NCBI RefSeq assembly: GCF_009711125.1
Contig: NZ_WMIB01000005.1
Coordinates: 62,001-126,000, forward strand
DNA from: Metabacillus mangrovi
Lineage (GTDB): Bacteria > Bacillota > Bacilli > Bacillales > Bacillaceae
Reading direction: 5' to 3'
DNA length: 64,000 bases
Positions 1 to 8,947 of the stretch are shown here, one piece after another. The translations under genes and the position numbers were made by a program. The notes beneath the pieces were generated by a model. That model saw nothing but the letters and a program-made list of their open reading frames with translations. It ran no database searches and was not told the DNA's origin. Positions within the stretch are counted from its first letter, which is position 1; the number at the start of each line of letters is the position of its first letter.

Positions 1-826
1 CAAGTTCTCCGATAATTCTCAGCGCTGAGGTTCGGAGCATATGGTATTCCCTGTCTGTCAGTGTTTGGGATGGGGCTGTTACGATAGAATCCCCGGTATG
101 GATGCCGACCGGATCAAAATTCTCCATATTGCAGATGGTCACAGCGGTCCCCTCATTATCCCTCATCACCTCGTACTCCAGCTCTTTATAGCCTGCGATG
201 CTCTGTTCCACCAGGCACTGGGAAATCGGGCTCGCCTTCAGGCCCCGGCCAAGGATAGCGGCAAGTTCCGCCTCATCGCGGGCGATGCCTCCTCCTTTCC
301 CTCCAAGGGTATAGGCAGGACGGACAATAATCGGATAGCCGGTTTCCGCTGCAAATTCCAGCGCTTCAGCGGTATCGTTTACAATGATGCTTTCCGGGAC
401 AGGTTCGTTCAGCTGAAGCATCAGCTCCCGGAACTGTTCCCGGTCCTCTCCTTGTCTGATGGAAGCTGCCGGTGTGCCGAGAAGCTTCACGCTGTATTTT
501 TCCAGAATGCCCTTCTCTTCCAGTTCAAGTGCCAGATTCAGTCCTGTCTGACCGCCCACATTCGGAAGCAGGCTGTCCGGCTTTTCTTTTTTAATGATCT
601 TCTCGATGGATCGGGAGGTCATCGGTTCGAAGTAAACGATATCCGCTACATCCGGGTCAGTCATGATGGTCGCTGGATTGTTGTTGATCAGGATAACGGT
701 GCATCCTTCTTCCTTTAATGCGAGGCAGGCCTGTGTTCCTGAGTAATCAAATTCAGCAGCCTGCCCGATAATGATCGGTCCCGATCCGATGACAAGAACC
801 CGTTTTACTGAAGAATCCTTAGGCAT
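1..826 (-). CDS. carB: Carbamoyl-phosphate synthase large subunit, N-terminal part (runs off the left edge)
   Basis: The ATG is at 824-826 and the frame stays open to base 1, giving about 275 residues of the N-terminal carboxyphosphate half. The start [20 protein letters not shown] leads into the usual [10 protein letters not shown] and [10 protein letters not shown] segments, and the ATP-grasp glycine-rich part appears as YTLGGKGGG. It makes carbamoyl phosphate from bicarbonate, ATP and the ammonia released by CarA. The start lies inside the 3' end of carA (8-nt overlap), so the two are translationally coupled. Position downstream of argCJBD marks it as the arginine-specific enzyme rather than the pyrimidine one. 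In B. subtilis argF follows; here that would lie outside the window. Confidence 0.96.
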   Translation of the reverse strand, partial: MPKDSSVKRVLVIGSGPIIIGQAAEFDYSGTQACLALKEEGCTVILINNNPATIMTDPDVADIVYFEPMTSRSIEKIIKKEKPDSLLPNVGGQTGLNLALELEEKGILEKYSVKLLGTPAASIRQGEDREQFRELMLQLNEPVPESIIVNDTAEALEFAAETGYPIIVRPAYTLGGKGGGIARDEAELAAILGRGLKASPISQCLVEQSIAGYKELEYEVMRDNEGTAVTICNMENFDPVGIHTGDSIVTAPSQTLTDREYHMLRTSALRIIGEL

Positions 827-1865
827 AATGTGCAACTCTCCCTGTTTGTGTCAGCATGGAAGTATATTCGTCGAAAATCCACTCGCTCTCACGAGGCCCC
901 GGACTCGCTTCCGGGTGAAACTGTACGGATAACAATCTTTTATCAGGGTGACAAAGCCCTTCCACGCTGCCATCGTTCACATTCTCAAAGCGAATCGATA
1001 AATCACCTTTCCCTTTTTTCACGACGTAGCTGTGATTTTGCGAAGTCATATAAACTTTGCCGGTTTGACGGTCAAGCACTGGATGGTTCGCACCCCGGTG
1101 TCCGAACAGAAGTTTTTCTGTCTCATAGCCGTGTGTAAGGGCCAGCAGCTGATGACCGAGACAAATTCCGAGAACAGGAAACGTCTGCGTGATTTTTTTG
1201 ATGAGTGGGAGGTATTCCCTGAGCTGCTTTGGATTCCCGGGTCCATTGGACAGCACAACTCCATCGGGATTCAAAGAAAATATATCCCCCATCTGCTCAT
1301 ACGGAAGGACTGTAACCTTCTGGTGGCGCGAGATCAGTGAATTCAGGATTGACTTTTTTAAGCCAAAGTCGACGAGAACAGTATGTTTCGATCCGCTTCC
1401 GTGCACAGTCTTTTCCCCGCCATCATGAGACGGAAGTGAAATGGGCGGCACCGCCGTGTTTGCACAGGCTGTAAGCTTTGCATTCATCGTTCCTGATGAG
1501 CGGATTTTCTTTATAAGGCTTCGCGTATCTACGTGGTGAAGAAAGGGGATGCCCCATTTTTGCAAGTAAGCCTTTACGCTGTGAACCGCTTCATAATGGG
1601 AAAAATGTTCACAGCATTCGTAAAACACCGCCCCTTTCACCTGCGGACGCTTACTCTCAAAATCCGCATGATTAATCCCGTAATTGCCGATGAGCGGGTA
1701 CGTAAAAATAAGAATCTGATTTTTATAGGAGGGATCGCTCAAAACCTCCTGATAGCCTGTCATGCCGGTAAAAAAGACAGCTTCCCCTTCAGCTTCAGGA
1801 TTTTTCGTGTCTCCTATCTCGCCTTCCAGCAGCGAGCCGTTCTCAAGCTTGATATATCCTTTCAA
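819..1865 (-). CDS. carA: Carbamoyl-phosphate synthase small (glutaminase) subunit
   Basis: Class I glutamine amidotransferase subunit that hydrolyses glutamine and channels ammonia to CarB. The N-terminal small-subunit domain ([16 protein letters not shown] type) is followed by the amidotransferase domain with the nucleophile Cys in GICLGHQ near residue 235 and the His/Glu pair in [10 protein letters not shown]. Start: a GTG at 1874 lies inside the SD GAGGTGG, so I prefer the TTG at 1865 five bases after it, giving [10 protein letters not shown] like the B. subtilis protein. It is the fifth gene of the arginine operon but is preceded by a 74-base gap that contains an ARG-box palindrome, so separate regulation is possible. 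Confidence 0.95.
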   Translation of the reverse strand: MKGYIKLENGSLLEGEIGDTKNPEAEGEAVFFTGMTGYQEVLSDPSYKNQILIFTYPLIGNYGINHADFESKRPQVKGAVFYECCEHFSHYEAVHSVKAYLQKWGIPFLHHVDTRSLIKKIRSSGTMNAKLTACANTAVPPISLPSHDGGEKTVHGSGSKHTVLVDFGLKKSILNSLISRHQKVTVLPYEQMGDIFSLNPDGVVLSNGPGNPKQLREYLPLIKKITQTFPVLGICLGHQLLALTHGYETEKLLFGHRGANHPVLDRQTGKVYMTSQNHSYVVKKGKGDLSIRFENVNDGSVEGLCHPDKRLLSVQFHPEASPGPRESEWIFDEYTSMLTQTGRVAHYA

Positions 1866-1903
1866 TCCAGCCACCTCAATATCTGTATATTAATTAAACA
1901 ACT

Positions 1904-1917
1904 TGTATTTTTATACA
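1904..1917. promoter_or_regulatory. ARG-box-like operator between argD and carA
   Basis: TGTATTTTTATACA is a perfect palindrome with 5-bp arms around four T/A bases, matching the spacing of the ArgR/AhrC box (TGAAT-N4-ATTCA). A weaker partner (CTGTATATTAATT) lies about 20 bp closer to carA. It sits about 40 bp upstream of the carA start. Binding by AhrC/ArgR is inference. Confidence 0.5.
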
Positions 1918-1939
1918 TATTCTTTCAAAAAAAGAGGGA

Positions 1940-3094
1940 TTACACATTCAGCTTAGAATGGACCCCAAGGACCTCTTTCATTATTGTGAGGGCTGTGCCG
2001 CGCTCTTCTTCCGTACAGTTGATCGGCGGCAGGAGCCGGATTACTTTTTCACCTGCCGGAAGAACAAGGAGGCCTTTTTCCCGCAGTTCTGTAATCAGCT
2101 CTGCAACGGGGCCTGTGCACTCAATTCCAATCATCATGCCCTTTCCCCTGATGTCTTTTACAATCGGCAAGTGGCCCAATTCAGCTTTAAGCTGCTGAAT
2201 AAAATGGCTGCCGGCAAGCTTAACGTTTTCCAGAAACCCCGGAGCAAGAACGGTTTCCAGAACCGCTTTTACCGCTGCCATAGCGAGCGGATTTCCTCCA
2301 AAAGTGGAACCGTGCGAGCCGGGCTGAAAGGAGGGAATCAACTCTTTTTTGCCGAGCATCGCTCCAGCCGGAAATCCATTGCCAAGTCCTTTGGCCGAAG
2401 TGACGATATCCGGCTGCAGCAAGCCTTCGTGAGCAAACAGCTTCCCGGTTCTTCCGATGCCTGTCTGCACTTCATCCACAATCAGCAGGCAGCCGAGCCT
2501 CCTGCACGTTTCCTCAGCCTTTTTCAAAAAGGCCGCTGTCCCTGGAACGACCCCGCCTTCACCCTGGACGACTTCGAGCATTATGGCTGCATAGCCGCTG
2601 CCGGTGAGTCCATCGAGTGCTGAAAGATCGTTGTAAGGCAAATATTCAAATGAAGGCAGCATCTCACCATATCCAGTGCGTACTTTTTCCTGCCCGGTTG
2701 CCGCCATAGTGGCAAACGTCCGGCCATGAAAGGATTGCGCAAAGGTGGCAATCCTGCCTTTTCCAGTATGCTTTCTTGCAAGCTTAATCGCTGCTTCATT
2801 CGCTTCTGCTCCACTGCTGCAAAAGAAAACAGCATCTGCAAATGAATGATCCGTTATTAGGCGCGCCGCTTCTTCCTGCAGCCGTATTCCGAAAAGATTG
2901 GATACATGCCACACCTTTTCGAGCTGGGCAGCAACCGCATCCTTTACCGGCTGATATTGATGACCGAGGCTGCATACGGCTATGCCCGAGATAAAATCAA
3001 GATATTGCCTTCCTTCAGAATCCTTTACCCAGGCACCTTTTCCTTCTTCAATGGACAGATCCCATCTTGCATAAACCGGAAATAGCGAACTCAT
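1940..3094 (-). CDS. argD: Acetylornithine aminotransferase
   Basis: PLP enzyme (class III aminotransferase, 384 aa, B. subtilis ArgD about 385) that converts N-acetylglutamate semialdehyde to N2-acetylornithine. Visible motifs are the cofactor-binding SSGAEANEAAIKLARKHTGKG segment near residue 90, the VDEVQTGIGRTGKLF aspartate region, and the Schiff-base Lys in TSAKGLGNGFPAGA near residue 235. Its ATG overlaps the argB stop as ATGA. It resembles RocD at 56.7 kb but the synteny with argB and carA settles its role. Confidence 0.96.
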   Translation of the reverse strand: MSSLFPVYARWDLSIEEGKGAWVKDSEGRQYLDFISGIAVCSLGHQYQPVKDAVAAQLEKVWHVSNLFGIRLQEEAARLITDHSFADAVFFCSSGAEANEAAIKLARKHTGKGRIATFAQSFHGRTFATMAATGQEKVRTGYGEMLPSFEYLPYNDLSALDGLTGSGYAAIMLEVVQGEGGVVPGTAAFLKKAEETCRRLGCLLIVDEVQTGIGRTGKLFAHEGLLQPDIVTSAKGLGNGFPAGAMLGKKELIPSFQPGSHGSTFGGNPLAMAAVKAVLETVLAPGFLENVKLAGSHFIQQLKAELGHLPIVKDIRGKGMMIGIECTGPVAELITELREKGLLVLPAGEKVIRLLPPINCTEEERGTALTIMKEVLGVHSKLNV

Positions 3095-3867
3095 CCCGCT
3101 GCCTCCTTTCTGCTGTTCATAATTTTTGTGCCTACAAACTCCCGCCCGCTGATGAACGGTTTGGTGCCATTCACAATCATCACTTCCTTAAGAGTATCCG
3201 AAAGCGATTGGATGGCAGACTCCGTTTTCGGGATCATTCCTCCGGATATAATCCCTTGGCCGATGCAGCTCCTGATCTGTTCAGGATCCGTCTCACTGAC
3301 GAGCTGTCCGTCTTCCATGATGCCATCCACATCAGTCACGAACACGAGCCGCTCAGCCTGTAAAGCCTGAGCCACGGCAGCTGCAGCGGTATCGGCGTTA
3401 ATATTGAGCACCTCACCGTTTTCGGTCCGCCCGAGCGGTGCGAGAACAGGGAGATACCCTTTTTCCAGAAGGAGCTCCAACAGCCTTATGTCTACAAAGG
3501 ACACCTTGCCAACAAGGCCGAGGCGCTCTTCATCGATACACTCTGCCTGAAGCAGACCGCCATCCTCTCCGGAAAGTCCAACAGCAGCCAGACCGTGTTT
3601 CTGGCACATGCCTGAAAGCTTTTTATTCAGTTTTCCTGCTAATGTCATCTGAACAACTTCCAGCACTTCCTTCGTTGTCTGCCGCTGTCCGTTTATGAAT
3701 GCAGTCTGGATTTTCATTTTTTCCAGGCAGTCTGTAATTTCAGGACCGCCTCCATGGACAAGAACGACTCCACACCCGGAGTCCTTTAAATGCTTGATCG
3801 ATGTAAAAAACGAATCGGAGAGCTCCGATAAAATACTGCCTCCGCATTTGATTACAACCGTTTTCAA
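3091..3867 (-). CDS. argB: Acetylglutamate kinase
   Basis: Amino-acid kinase family, phosphorylates N-acetylglutamate, the second step of arginine synthesis. The start MKTVVIKCGGS carries the phosphate-binding KCGG loop; VLVHGGGPEI is the substrate-binding glycine stretch, and INADTAAAAVAQAL and DVDGIM are typical family motifs. An in-frame upstream ATG exists (3900), but GAGGAGG precedes a TTG at 3867 by seven bases, and that start gives 258 residues, the length of the B. subtilis enzyme. The stop overlaps the argD start (ATGA) and argJ ends just upstream, so it is inside a tightly packed operon. Confidence 0.95.
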   Translation of the reverse strand: MKTVVIKCGGSILSELSDSFFTSIKHLKDSGCGVVLVHGGGPEITDCLEKMKIQTAFINGQRQTTKEVLEVVQMTLAGKLNKKLSGMCQKHGLAAVGLSGEDGGLLQAECIDEERLGLVGKVSFVDIRLLELLLEKGYLPVLAPLGRTENGEVLNINADTAAAAVAQALQAERLVFVTDVDGIMEDGQLVSETDPEQIRSCIGQGIISGGMIPKTESAIQSLSDTLKEVMIVNGTKPFISGREFVGTKIMNSRKEAAG

Positions 3868-3880
3868 CCGGCTTCCTCCT

Positions 3881-5119
3881 CTATGTACGATAGCTTGCAT
3901 TAATTTTTACGTAGTCATAAGTTAAATCACAGCCCCAGGCTACTGCCTCTGCGTCCCCCGAGCCAAGGTCCGCCCGGATCATGACCGTTGATTCCTGCAA
4001 GCAACGGGCTGCCTCTTCTTCACTGAACGTATTCGGCTCTCCTCTGCTGAACAGGCATAGATCCCCAAGCCAAATCGTCACCTTTTCTGCACAGATGGAA
4101 AATCCACTGTGCCCGAGAGCTCCGATAATGCGGCCCCAGTTCGCATCCTCCCCATATACAGCCGTTTTCACGAGACTTGACCCGACTACTTTTTTGGCTG
4201 CTGTCCGCGCTTCCTCAAGCGTTGCGGCACCGCTGATTTTGGCTTCGATCAACTTTGTCGCTCCCTCTCCATCTCTTGCAATCATCATGGCAAGCTGCTT
4301 GCATACTTCTCCAAGTCCTTCTTTAAAATCGTTCCATTGAGGATGGCCGGGATGAAGCGGTTCATTTCCGGCCAGCCCGTTCGCCATCACAAGAACCATG
4401 TCATTTGTCGATGTCTCCCCATCGACCGTAATCTGGTTAAAGGTAGTGTCCGTTACTTCTTTTAAGGCCATCTGCAAATACTCAGGCTCAATGGCTGCAT
4501 CGGAAGTCAAAAACCCAAGCATCGTCCCCATATTGGGATGAATCATTCCGGACCCCTTAGCTGCCCCTCCAATCCGGATTTCCTGCCCGTCAATCTCAAA
4601 GGCAACACCTGTATGCTTTATACAAGTATCTGTAGTAAGAATCGCCGTTTCAAAGGCCCGTGCGTGCTCTTCGCTCCGATCCGGCTTGAGGAGCGGAATC
4701 CCCTCCATGATTTTCTCCATGTTCATAGGCTCTCCGATTACTCCTGTGGAGGAGACCGCTGTCTGCATCTCATCCAGTCCAAAAGCTTCGGCACAGAGAC
4801 GTCTCATCGAATAAGCATTAGCAAGACCCTGTTTCCCTGTACATGCATTCGCGTTTCCGCTGTTAATCAGGACGGCCTGGATTCTGCTCCCCCCGGCCAT
4901 GCTTTCCTGCGTCACTTTTAAAGGGGCAGCCTGGAAACAGCTTTGGGTGTAAACGGCCGCTGCACTCGCCGGCACTTCACTGACAATCACTCCAAGGTCG
5001 AGTTTCGTATACCGGAGTCCGCAGTGAACACCGTCCGCTTTGAATCCTTTCGGTGAAACAACGGATCCGTTCTGATCCGTTTTGATCGATGCTTCCACTA
5101 CTTCCTGCACCTGAAACAC
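3881..5119 (-). CDS. argJ: Bifunctional ornithine acetyltransferase / N-acetylglutamate synthase
   Basis: Moves the acetyl group from N-acetylornithine to glutamate, making the linear pathway cyclic. The proenzyme self-cleaves before a catalytic Thr. Here the cleavage region reads MIHPNMGTMLGF with Gly198-Thr199, where the common form is Ala-Thr. Other family marks are LINSGNANACTG, AVSSTGVIGE, TVDGETSTNDM, AVYGEDANWGRIIGA and the C-terminal INASYRT. GTG start at 5119 after AGGGGGA; 412 aa, slightly longer than B. subtilis ArgJ (406). The argC stop lies 6 bp upstream. The chain should end as alpha and beta subunits. Confidence 0.96.
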   Translation of the reverse strand: MFQVQEVVEASIKTDQNGSVVSPKGFKADGVHCGLRYTKLDLGVIVSEVPASAAAVYTQSCFQAAPLKVTQESMAGGSRIQAVLINSGNANACTGKQGLANAYSMRRLCAEAFGLDEMQTAVSSTGVIGEPMNMEKIMEGIPLLKPDRSEEHARAFETAILTTDTCIKHTGVAFEIDGQEIRIGGAAKGSGMIHPNMGTMLGFLTSDAAIEPEYLQMALKEVTDTTFNQITVDGETSTNDMVLVMANGLAGNEPLHPGHPQWNDFKEGLGEVCKQLAMMIARDGEGATKLIEAKISGAATLEEARTAAKKVVGSSLVKTAVYGEDANWGRIIGALGHSGFSICAEKVTIWLGDLCLFSRGEPNTFSEEEAARCLQESTVMIRADLGSGDAEAVAWGCDLTYDYVKINASYRT

Positions 5120-5125
5120 TCCCCC

Positions 5126-6163
5126 TTATGGATACATTGGAACAAACTTCAACCCTGTCCGCTCATCCCATCCATTCATCAAATTATAGTTCTGGACGGC
5201 CTGCCCGGCTGCCCCTTTCATTAAATTATCAATGACCGCTGCGATCACGGCCCGGCCCGTCCGCTCATCCACCTTCAATCCAATGTCGCAAAAGTTCGAA
5301 CCCGTTACTTCCTTCGTCTGCGGATAGTTTCCAGGCTTCCTGATCCTTACGAACGGGTCGTTCTCATAAAAAGTACGGTAGCTGTCCAGGAGCGACTCCG
5401 TTGAAACCGGCTCATTCAGCTGCACATACATGGTTGTCAGGATCCCTCTTGTCATCGGGACAAGGTGGGGGGTAAAGCTGATGGTCACGGGGCCTGCCGC
5501 CCATTCCGAAAGCTGCTGCTCGATTTCCGGTGTGTGCTGGTGCTCACCAGGCTTATAAACTTTCAAATTTTCATTCAGCTCTGAGTAGTGCGTGCCAAGA
5601 CCTGCCTTTCTTCCTGCACCCGATACCCCCGACTTTGCATCGATAATAATCGAACCAGTATCGGCCTGCTGGTGCTTGAGCAGCGGCGCCAAACCGAGCA
5701 GGGAAGCGGTAGGATAGCAGCCTGGATTCGAGAGAATGTCCGCATTGCGGATCTTCTCCCTGTTGATCTCGGACAATCCGTAAACGGCAGCCTCTGTCAT
5801 TTCCTCAGGGGCTGCTGTCCGCCCGTACCACTTTTCGTATTCGCCGCTCTTTTTCAAACGGAGATCCCCGGATAGATCAATGACCCGTATCCCCTTTTTG
5901 GATAAAAGCGGGGTCAGTTCAGCAGAAACTCCCGGAGGAGCCGCAATAAACATGGTATCGATCCCTTCTGCTTCCTCCACATCTCTTAAAGGGTCATCCA
6001 TTAGATCCGACACATGGGGATACACTTCTGAGTAGGCCCCCCCTTGTTGAGAGGATGTATACATTATACATTTTTCTGTATAAGGATGATTCGCTAGCAA
6101 TCTATAAAGCTCAATCCCTCCATAGCCTGTAGAACCAACTATACCTGCATTCAAACTCCTCAC
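5126..6163 (-). CDS. argC: N-acetyl-gamma-glutamyl-phosphate reductase
   Basis: NADPH-dependent reductase of the third arginine step, 345 aa, the same length as in B. subtilis. GIVGSTGYGGIELYRLL is the Rossmann nucleotide-binding start; the catalytic Cys is in ILSNPGCYPTAS near residue 149; the C-terminal HLVPMTRGI is typical. GTG start at 6163 with GGAAGAG upstream; a TTG at 6154 is a less well spaced alternative. First gene of the arg operon, preceded by a consensus-like promoter at 6193-6221. Confidence 0.95.
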   Translation of the reverse strand: MRSLNAGIVGSTGYGGIELYRLLANHPYTEKCIMYTSSQQGGAYSEVYPHVSDLMDDPLRDVEEAEGIDTMFIAAPPGVSAELTPLLSKKGIRVIDLSGDLRLKKSGEYEKWYGRTAAPEEMTEAAVYGLSEINREKIRNADILSNPGCYPTASLLGLAPLLKHQQADTGSIIIDAKSGVSGAGRKAGLGTHYSELNENLKVYKPGEHQHTPEIEQQLSEWAAGPVTISFTPHLVPMTRGILTTMYVQLNEPVSTESLLDSYRTFYENDPFVRIRKPGNYPQTKEVTGSNFCDIGLKVDERTGRAVIAAVIDNLMKGAAGQAVQNYNLMNGWDERTGLKFVPMYP

Positions 6164-6192
6164 CCGCCGTCTCTTCCATTGAATTAGTTTTC

Positions 6193-6221
6193 ATTATAAG
6201 TACGTATATACATAAATGCAA
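6193..6221 (-). promoter_or_regulatory. Sigma-A promoter of the arg operon, with an ARG-box-like site beside it
   Basis: On the minus strand TTGCAT and TATAAT are separated by exactly 17 bp, about 30 bp upstream of argC. Immediately upstream, 6223-6236 (TGTATATTTATTAT) fits an ARG box with one good and one poor half-site, which would place a repressor against the -35 region. The promoter is seen directly; the operator is a weak match. Confidence 0.7.
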
Positions 6222-6329
6222 CTGTATATTTATTATTTTTACAACTTTATAGGAAGAAAACCTTCTAAACTGCTTTACAGCAGGGAAGCAGGGAATTGAT
6301 ATTTTTTTAGATCAGCAGGGATTAGGGAC

Positions 6330-6393
6330 GATGCCTGGCATTGTTGCCAGGCATCAGGGATTCGTAGCGATGCCCGGCATTGTTGCCAGGCAA
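6330..6393. repeat. Two tandem copies of a GC-rich hairpin
   Basis: GATGCCTGGCA and TGCCAGGCATC form a perfect 11-bp stem with a TTGT loop (6330-6355). A second copy 39 bp further (6370-6393) has the same loop with two mismatches in the stem. Together they occupy the gap between argC and yitW. Neither is followed by a T run, so they do not look like terminators. The rest of the 6164-6550 gap shows only the argC promoter and the yitW terminator. Confidence 0.7.
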
Positions 6394-6507
6394 CATCCGT
6401 AATTTGCAATTTACAGGCCATTCGTCACAACGCGGCAGCTTTTGCAAGCCTGCAGTCCCTCGCTTTTACAAGTCGTTGCTTATCCCGCTGTTCTTCTCCT
6501 TTTCCCA

Positions 6508-6541
6508 TAAAAAAACACTCCCTGCAAATTGCAGAGAGTGT
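6508..6541 (-). terminator. Intrinsic terminator of yitW
   Basis: On the minus strand ACACTCTCTGCAA pairs with TTGCAGGGAGTGT (one mismatch), followed by a run of seven T, starting 12 bases after the yitW stop. Confidence 0.85.
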
Positions 6542-6553
6542 GTTCTTAAATTC

Positions 6554-6862
6554 TCAGGTGATGCCGAGTGCGATTTTTGCGTAGCGGGACATGCGCTCTT
6601 TGGACCAAGGCGGGTTCCAGACGATGTTGACTTCTGTTTCTTTTACTTCCGGAATGTCAGCCAGTGCAATTTTCACCTGATCGACAATGGTGCCTGCAAG
6701 GGGGCAGCCCATGGAGGTCAGGGTCATGGTTACTTCTGTTTTGCCTGCCTCGTCCATTTCGACGTCATAGACAAGCCCAAGGTTCACGATGTCTATTCCG
6801 AGCTCTGGGTCAACGACTTGCTCAAGTGCTCCCATTAGGTTTTCTTTCAAAGCTTCTTCCAT
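6554..6862 (-). CDS. yitW: MIP18/DUF59-family iron-sulfur cluster assembly protein
   Basis: Small 102-aa protein of the MIP18 (DUF59) family, related to SufT/PaaD proteins that help Fe-S cluster maturation. The family signature is clear: VVDPELGIDIVNLGLVYDV near the N terminus and TMTLTSMGCPLAGTI with the conserved Cys near residue 53, then VWNPPWSKERMS. Strong SD GAAGGAG. It follows yitV as in B. subtilis. The exact target proteins are not known from sequence. Confidence 0.9.
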   Translation of the reverse strand: MEEALKENLMGALEQVVDPELGIDIVNLGLVYDVEMDEAGKTEVTMTLTSMGCPLAGTIVDQVKIALADIPEVKETEVNIVWNPPWSKERMSRYAKIALGIT

Positions 6863-6920
6863 TTTCGTTCACTCCTTCATTGTGTTCCTTTTCCGCATTA
6901 TAACGGAGTTTTCGCTATTT

Positions 6921-7706
6921 TTAAACCGGTTTGCTTAAATCCAGGTGTGTACTGAACCAGTTGACAAGGTCGATAAGCCCTTCGCGTGATACTTTATGGT
7001 CTGCGTTCGGATCGCGGATGAATTGGATGTTTCCAGGCACGTCTGCATAAGCAGAACGGGCCTTTTCGTAAAATTCCCATGTCGGTTCAAACGGAACGAC
7101 CTGGTCTTTTTCTCCGTGCCAGAAAAGGAGCGGACGTCCATTGAGTGCTTCCATCTGCAGGCTTAAATCGAATGGCTCAAGCATTTTCAGCTTATGATCC
7201 AGTTCAGTATCCGAGATCGGCAGCACGTGGCCGGCTTTACGCAGATATTCTACCTGCTTCCTCAAAAAATGAACGTAATGCGGACTGCCCATCAGACTGA
7301 CCCCGGCTTTTATCCATGGATATTGGGTAAGGGCACCAAGGGTGACAATGCCGCCCATCGACGTTCCGGCGGCACCGATGCGGTCCTCATCAATCAGGCC
7401 TCTGTCTGCAAAGTCATCTTTGATCGCTTTCAGTTCATGAATGGTATTCATTACAATATCCCAAAAGCGTACATTTAATTCCATGGAAGAGAGCGGCTCC
7501 GAGCGTTCTCCATGGTACATGGCTTCGGGCAAAACCACTCTGGCTCCTTTTTCCGCGAGCAGATAGGCATAGTGCAGATTGTGTTCTTTTGCGCTCGTAA
7601 AGCCGTGCACAAATAGGACGAATGGCGCTGCTTCATGCTTTATTTCCTCTTTTACGATGTGCAGGGCCGGAACGCCTCCTGCTGCAATCTTTTCGACAAT
7701 AACCAA
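6921..7706 (-). CDS. yitV: Alpha/beta hydrolase (prolyl oligopeptidase-type esterase)
   Basis: About 261-aa serine hydrolase. VLFVHGFTSAKEHN gives the oxyanion-hole region, GAAGTSMGGIV carries the G-x-S-x-G nucleophile, and LFWHGEKDQVVPFEPT and NADHKVS supply the Asp and His of the triad. The reading frame is open to a TTG at 7745, but AAGGAGG precedes a TTG at 7706 by nine bases, giving the start MVIVEKIAAGGVPALHIV, which I prefer. No signal peptide, so cytoplasmic. Substrate unknown. Divergent from yitU and followed by yitW, as in B. subtilis. Confidence 0.88.
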   Translation of the reverse strand: MVIVEKIAAGGVPALHIVKEEIKHEAAPFVLFVHGFTSAKEHNLHYAYLLAEKGARVVLPEAMYHGERSEPLSSMELNVRFWDIVMNTIHELKAIKDDFADRGLIDEDRIGAAGTSMGGIVTLGALTQYPWIKAGVSLMGSPHYVHFLRKQVEYLRKAGHVLPISDTELDHKLKMLEPFDLSLQMEALNGRPLLFWHGEKDQVVPFEPTWEFYEKARSAYADVPGNIQFIRDPNADHKVSREGLIDLVNWFSTHLDLSKPV

Positions 7707-7877
7707 TTCAGGATTCCTCCTTGCTGTGCGAAACACTTTATGCAACTATAGTGTATCATCTTTTCACATCAAGGAAAAAATTTAAGCCAGCTTAGAATAA
7801 GTAAGGATTCCGTTCAAAATGCAGGATTTTTGATATAATATAGATGGAACAAGAAACTGTGACCAAAGGGAGATTTT

Positions 7878-8690
7878 ATGGAAAATAAACCATATTTGAT
7901 TGCATTGGATTTAGATGGAACTCTGCTGCGGGATGATAAGACCATTTCAGATTACTCAAAAAATGTGATCCGCAAAGCAAAGGATGCCGGTCATATTGTC
8001 TGTATCGCAACCGGACGCCCTTTCCGCTCAAGCTCCATTTATTACAGAGAGCTTGAACTGGATACTCCGATTGTGAATTTCAACGGTGCTTTTGTCCATC
8101 ATCCAAAGGATGAGGGCTGGGGCATGTTCCACAAAACGCTTGAGCTTGATGTTGTTCAGGAAATCATTAAAACAGCTGATGATCACGGCGTACATAATAT
8201 GCTTGCAGAAGTAAAGGATCGCGTTTATTTCCATAGACATGATGAACGGCTCCTCGATGTATTCAGTATGGGGGATCCTGAGATGACGGTGGGCCACCTT
8301 GGCGAGACGCTCGGTGAGGATGTGACAAGCATTCTAATTCATGCAGAAGAACAGAATGTTGACACGATCCGCTCGTACCTCTCCGATGTTCATGCAGAGG
8401 TAGTCGAGCACCGCAGATGGGCTGCCCCGTGGCATGTCATTGAAATTATTAAAGCTGGCATCAACAAAGCCGTTGGTCTGAAAAAGCTCACGGATCATTA
8501 CGGCATTCCAGCTGAACGGGTCATCGCTTTCGGAGACGAGGACAACGATTTGGAAATGCTGAAGTTTGCAGGACACGGAGTGGCGATGGGGAATGCCATC
8601 GACGTTTTAAAAGAAGCTGCGAACAAAGAAACGGTTTCCAATATGGATGACGGGATAGCGGTCTATCTGAAACGGGAATTGGGTCTTTAA
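7878..8690 (+). CDS. yitU: HAD-superfamily Cof-type phosphatase
   Basis: 270-aa cytoplasmic HAD hydrolase of the Cof/IIB type. Motif I is LIALDLDGTLLRDD with the nucleophile Asp, motif II is CIATGRP, and motif IV is VIAFGDEDNDLEML. The C2-type cap lies between motifs II and III. B. subtilis YitU belongs to a group of HAD phosphatases reported to act on the flavin precursor 5-amino-6-ribitylamino-uracil phosphate; that activity is only inferred here. Transcribed away from yitV; a TATAAT is present at 7834-7839. Confidence 0.9.
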   Translation: MENKPYLIALDLDGTLLRDDKTISDYSKNVIRKAKDAGHIVCIATGRPFRSSSIYYRELELDTPIVNFNGAFVHHPKDEGWGMFHKTLELDVVQEIIKTADDHGVHNMLAEVKDRVYFHRHDERLLDVFSMGDPEMTVGHLGETLGEDVTSILIHAEEQNVDTIRSYLSDVHAEVVEHRRWAAPWHVIEIIKAGINKAVGLKKLTDHYGIPAERVIAFGDEDNDLEMLKFAGHGVAMGNAIDVLKEAANKETVSNMDDGIAVYLKRELGL

Positions 8691-8736
8691 ACGGAATTTT
8701 CCACCTCTAAAACCGCTGCTCTTGCTAATAATAAAG

Positions 8737-8764
8737 GGGATTCCTTCTTGGAATCCCTTTTTCA
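8737..8764 (+). terminator. Intrinsic terminator of yitU
   Basis: GGGATTCC-TTCTT-GGAATCCC, a perfect 8-bp stem, followed by TTTTTC, 46 bases after the yitU stop. Confidence 0.9.
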
Positions 8765-8788
8765 TTCACAAAAGAGGAGATGGTAAGA

Positions 8789-8947
8789 ATGGGCAGAGGA
8801 AAATCACGCCGTTTTGTACACCAGGGTAAAAATGCTGTAGCACAGCATGATGAGCGCATTCCTTATCATTTAACGATGGCTGAAGCAGAACAAGAAGCGG
8901 AACGCAAGCATGATCAAGCGGACCAGACTTCCTTGGGAGGCTTTTAA
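8789..8947 (+). CDS. Small conserved basic/acidic protein of unknown function (52 aa)
   Basis: ATG at 8789 preceded by AAGAGGAGATGG. The 52 residues start MGRGKSRRFVHQGKNAVAQH and end with a strongly charged Glu/Lys/Gln helix-like stretch and DQTSLGGF. No membrane segment or signal peptide. The stop touches the next ATG (TAA-ATG), so the two small genes are coupled. It resembles the small hydrophilic proteins common in Bacillus genomes, but I cannot assign a family. Confidence 0.7.
   Translation: MGRGKSRRFVHQGKNAVAQHDERIPYHLTMAEAEQEAERKHDQADQTSLGGF

Noticed and set aside
41-718. 225-codon open frame on the plus strand
   Set aside because: Antisense to carB, which is clearly coding on the minus strand.
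1958-2623. 221-codon open frame on the plus strand
   Set aside because: Antisense to argD; composition of a shadow frame.
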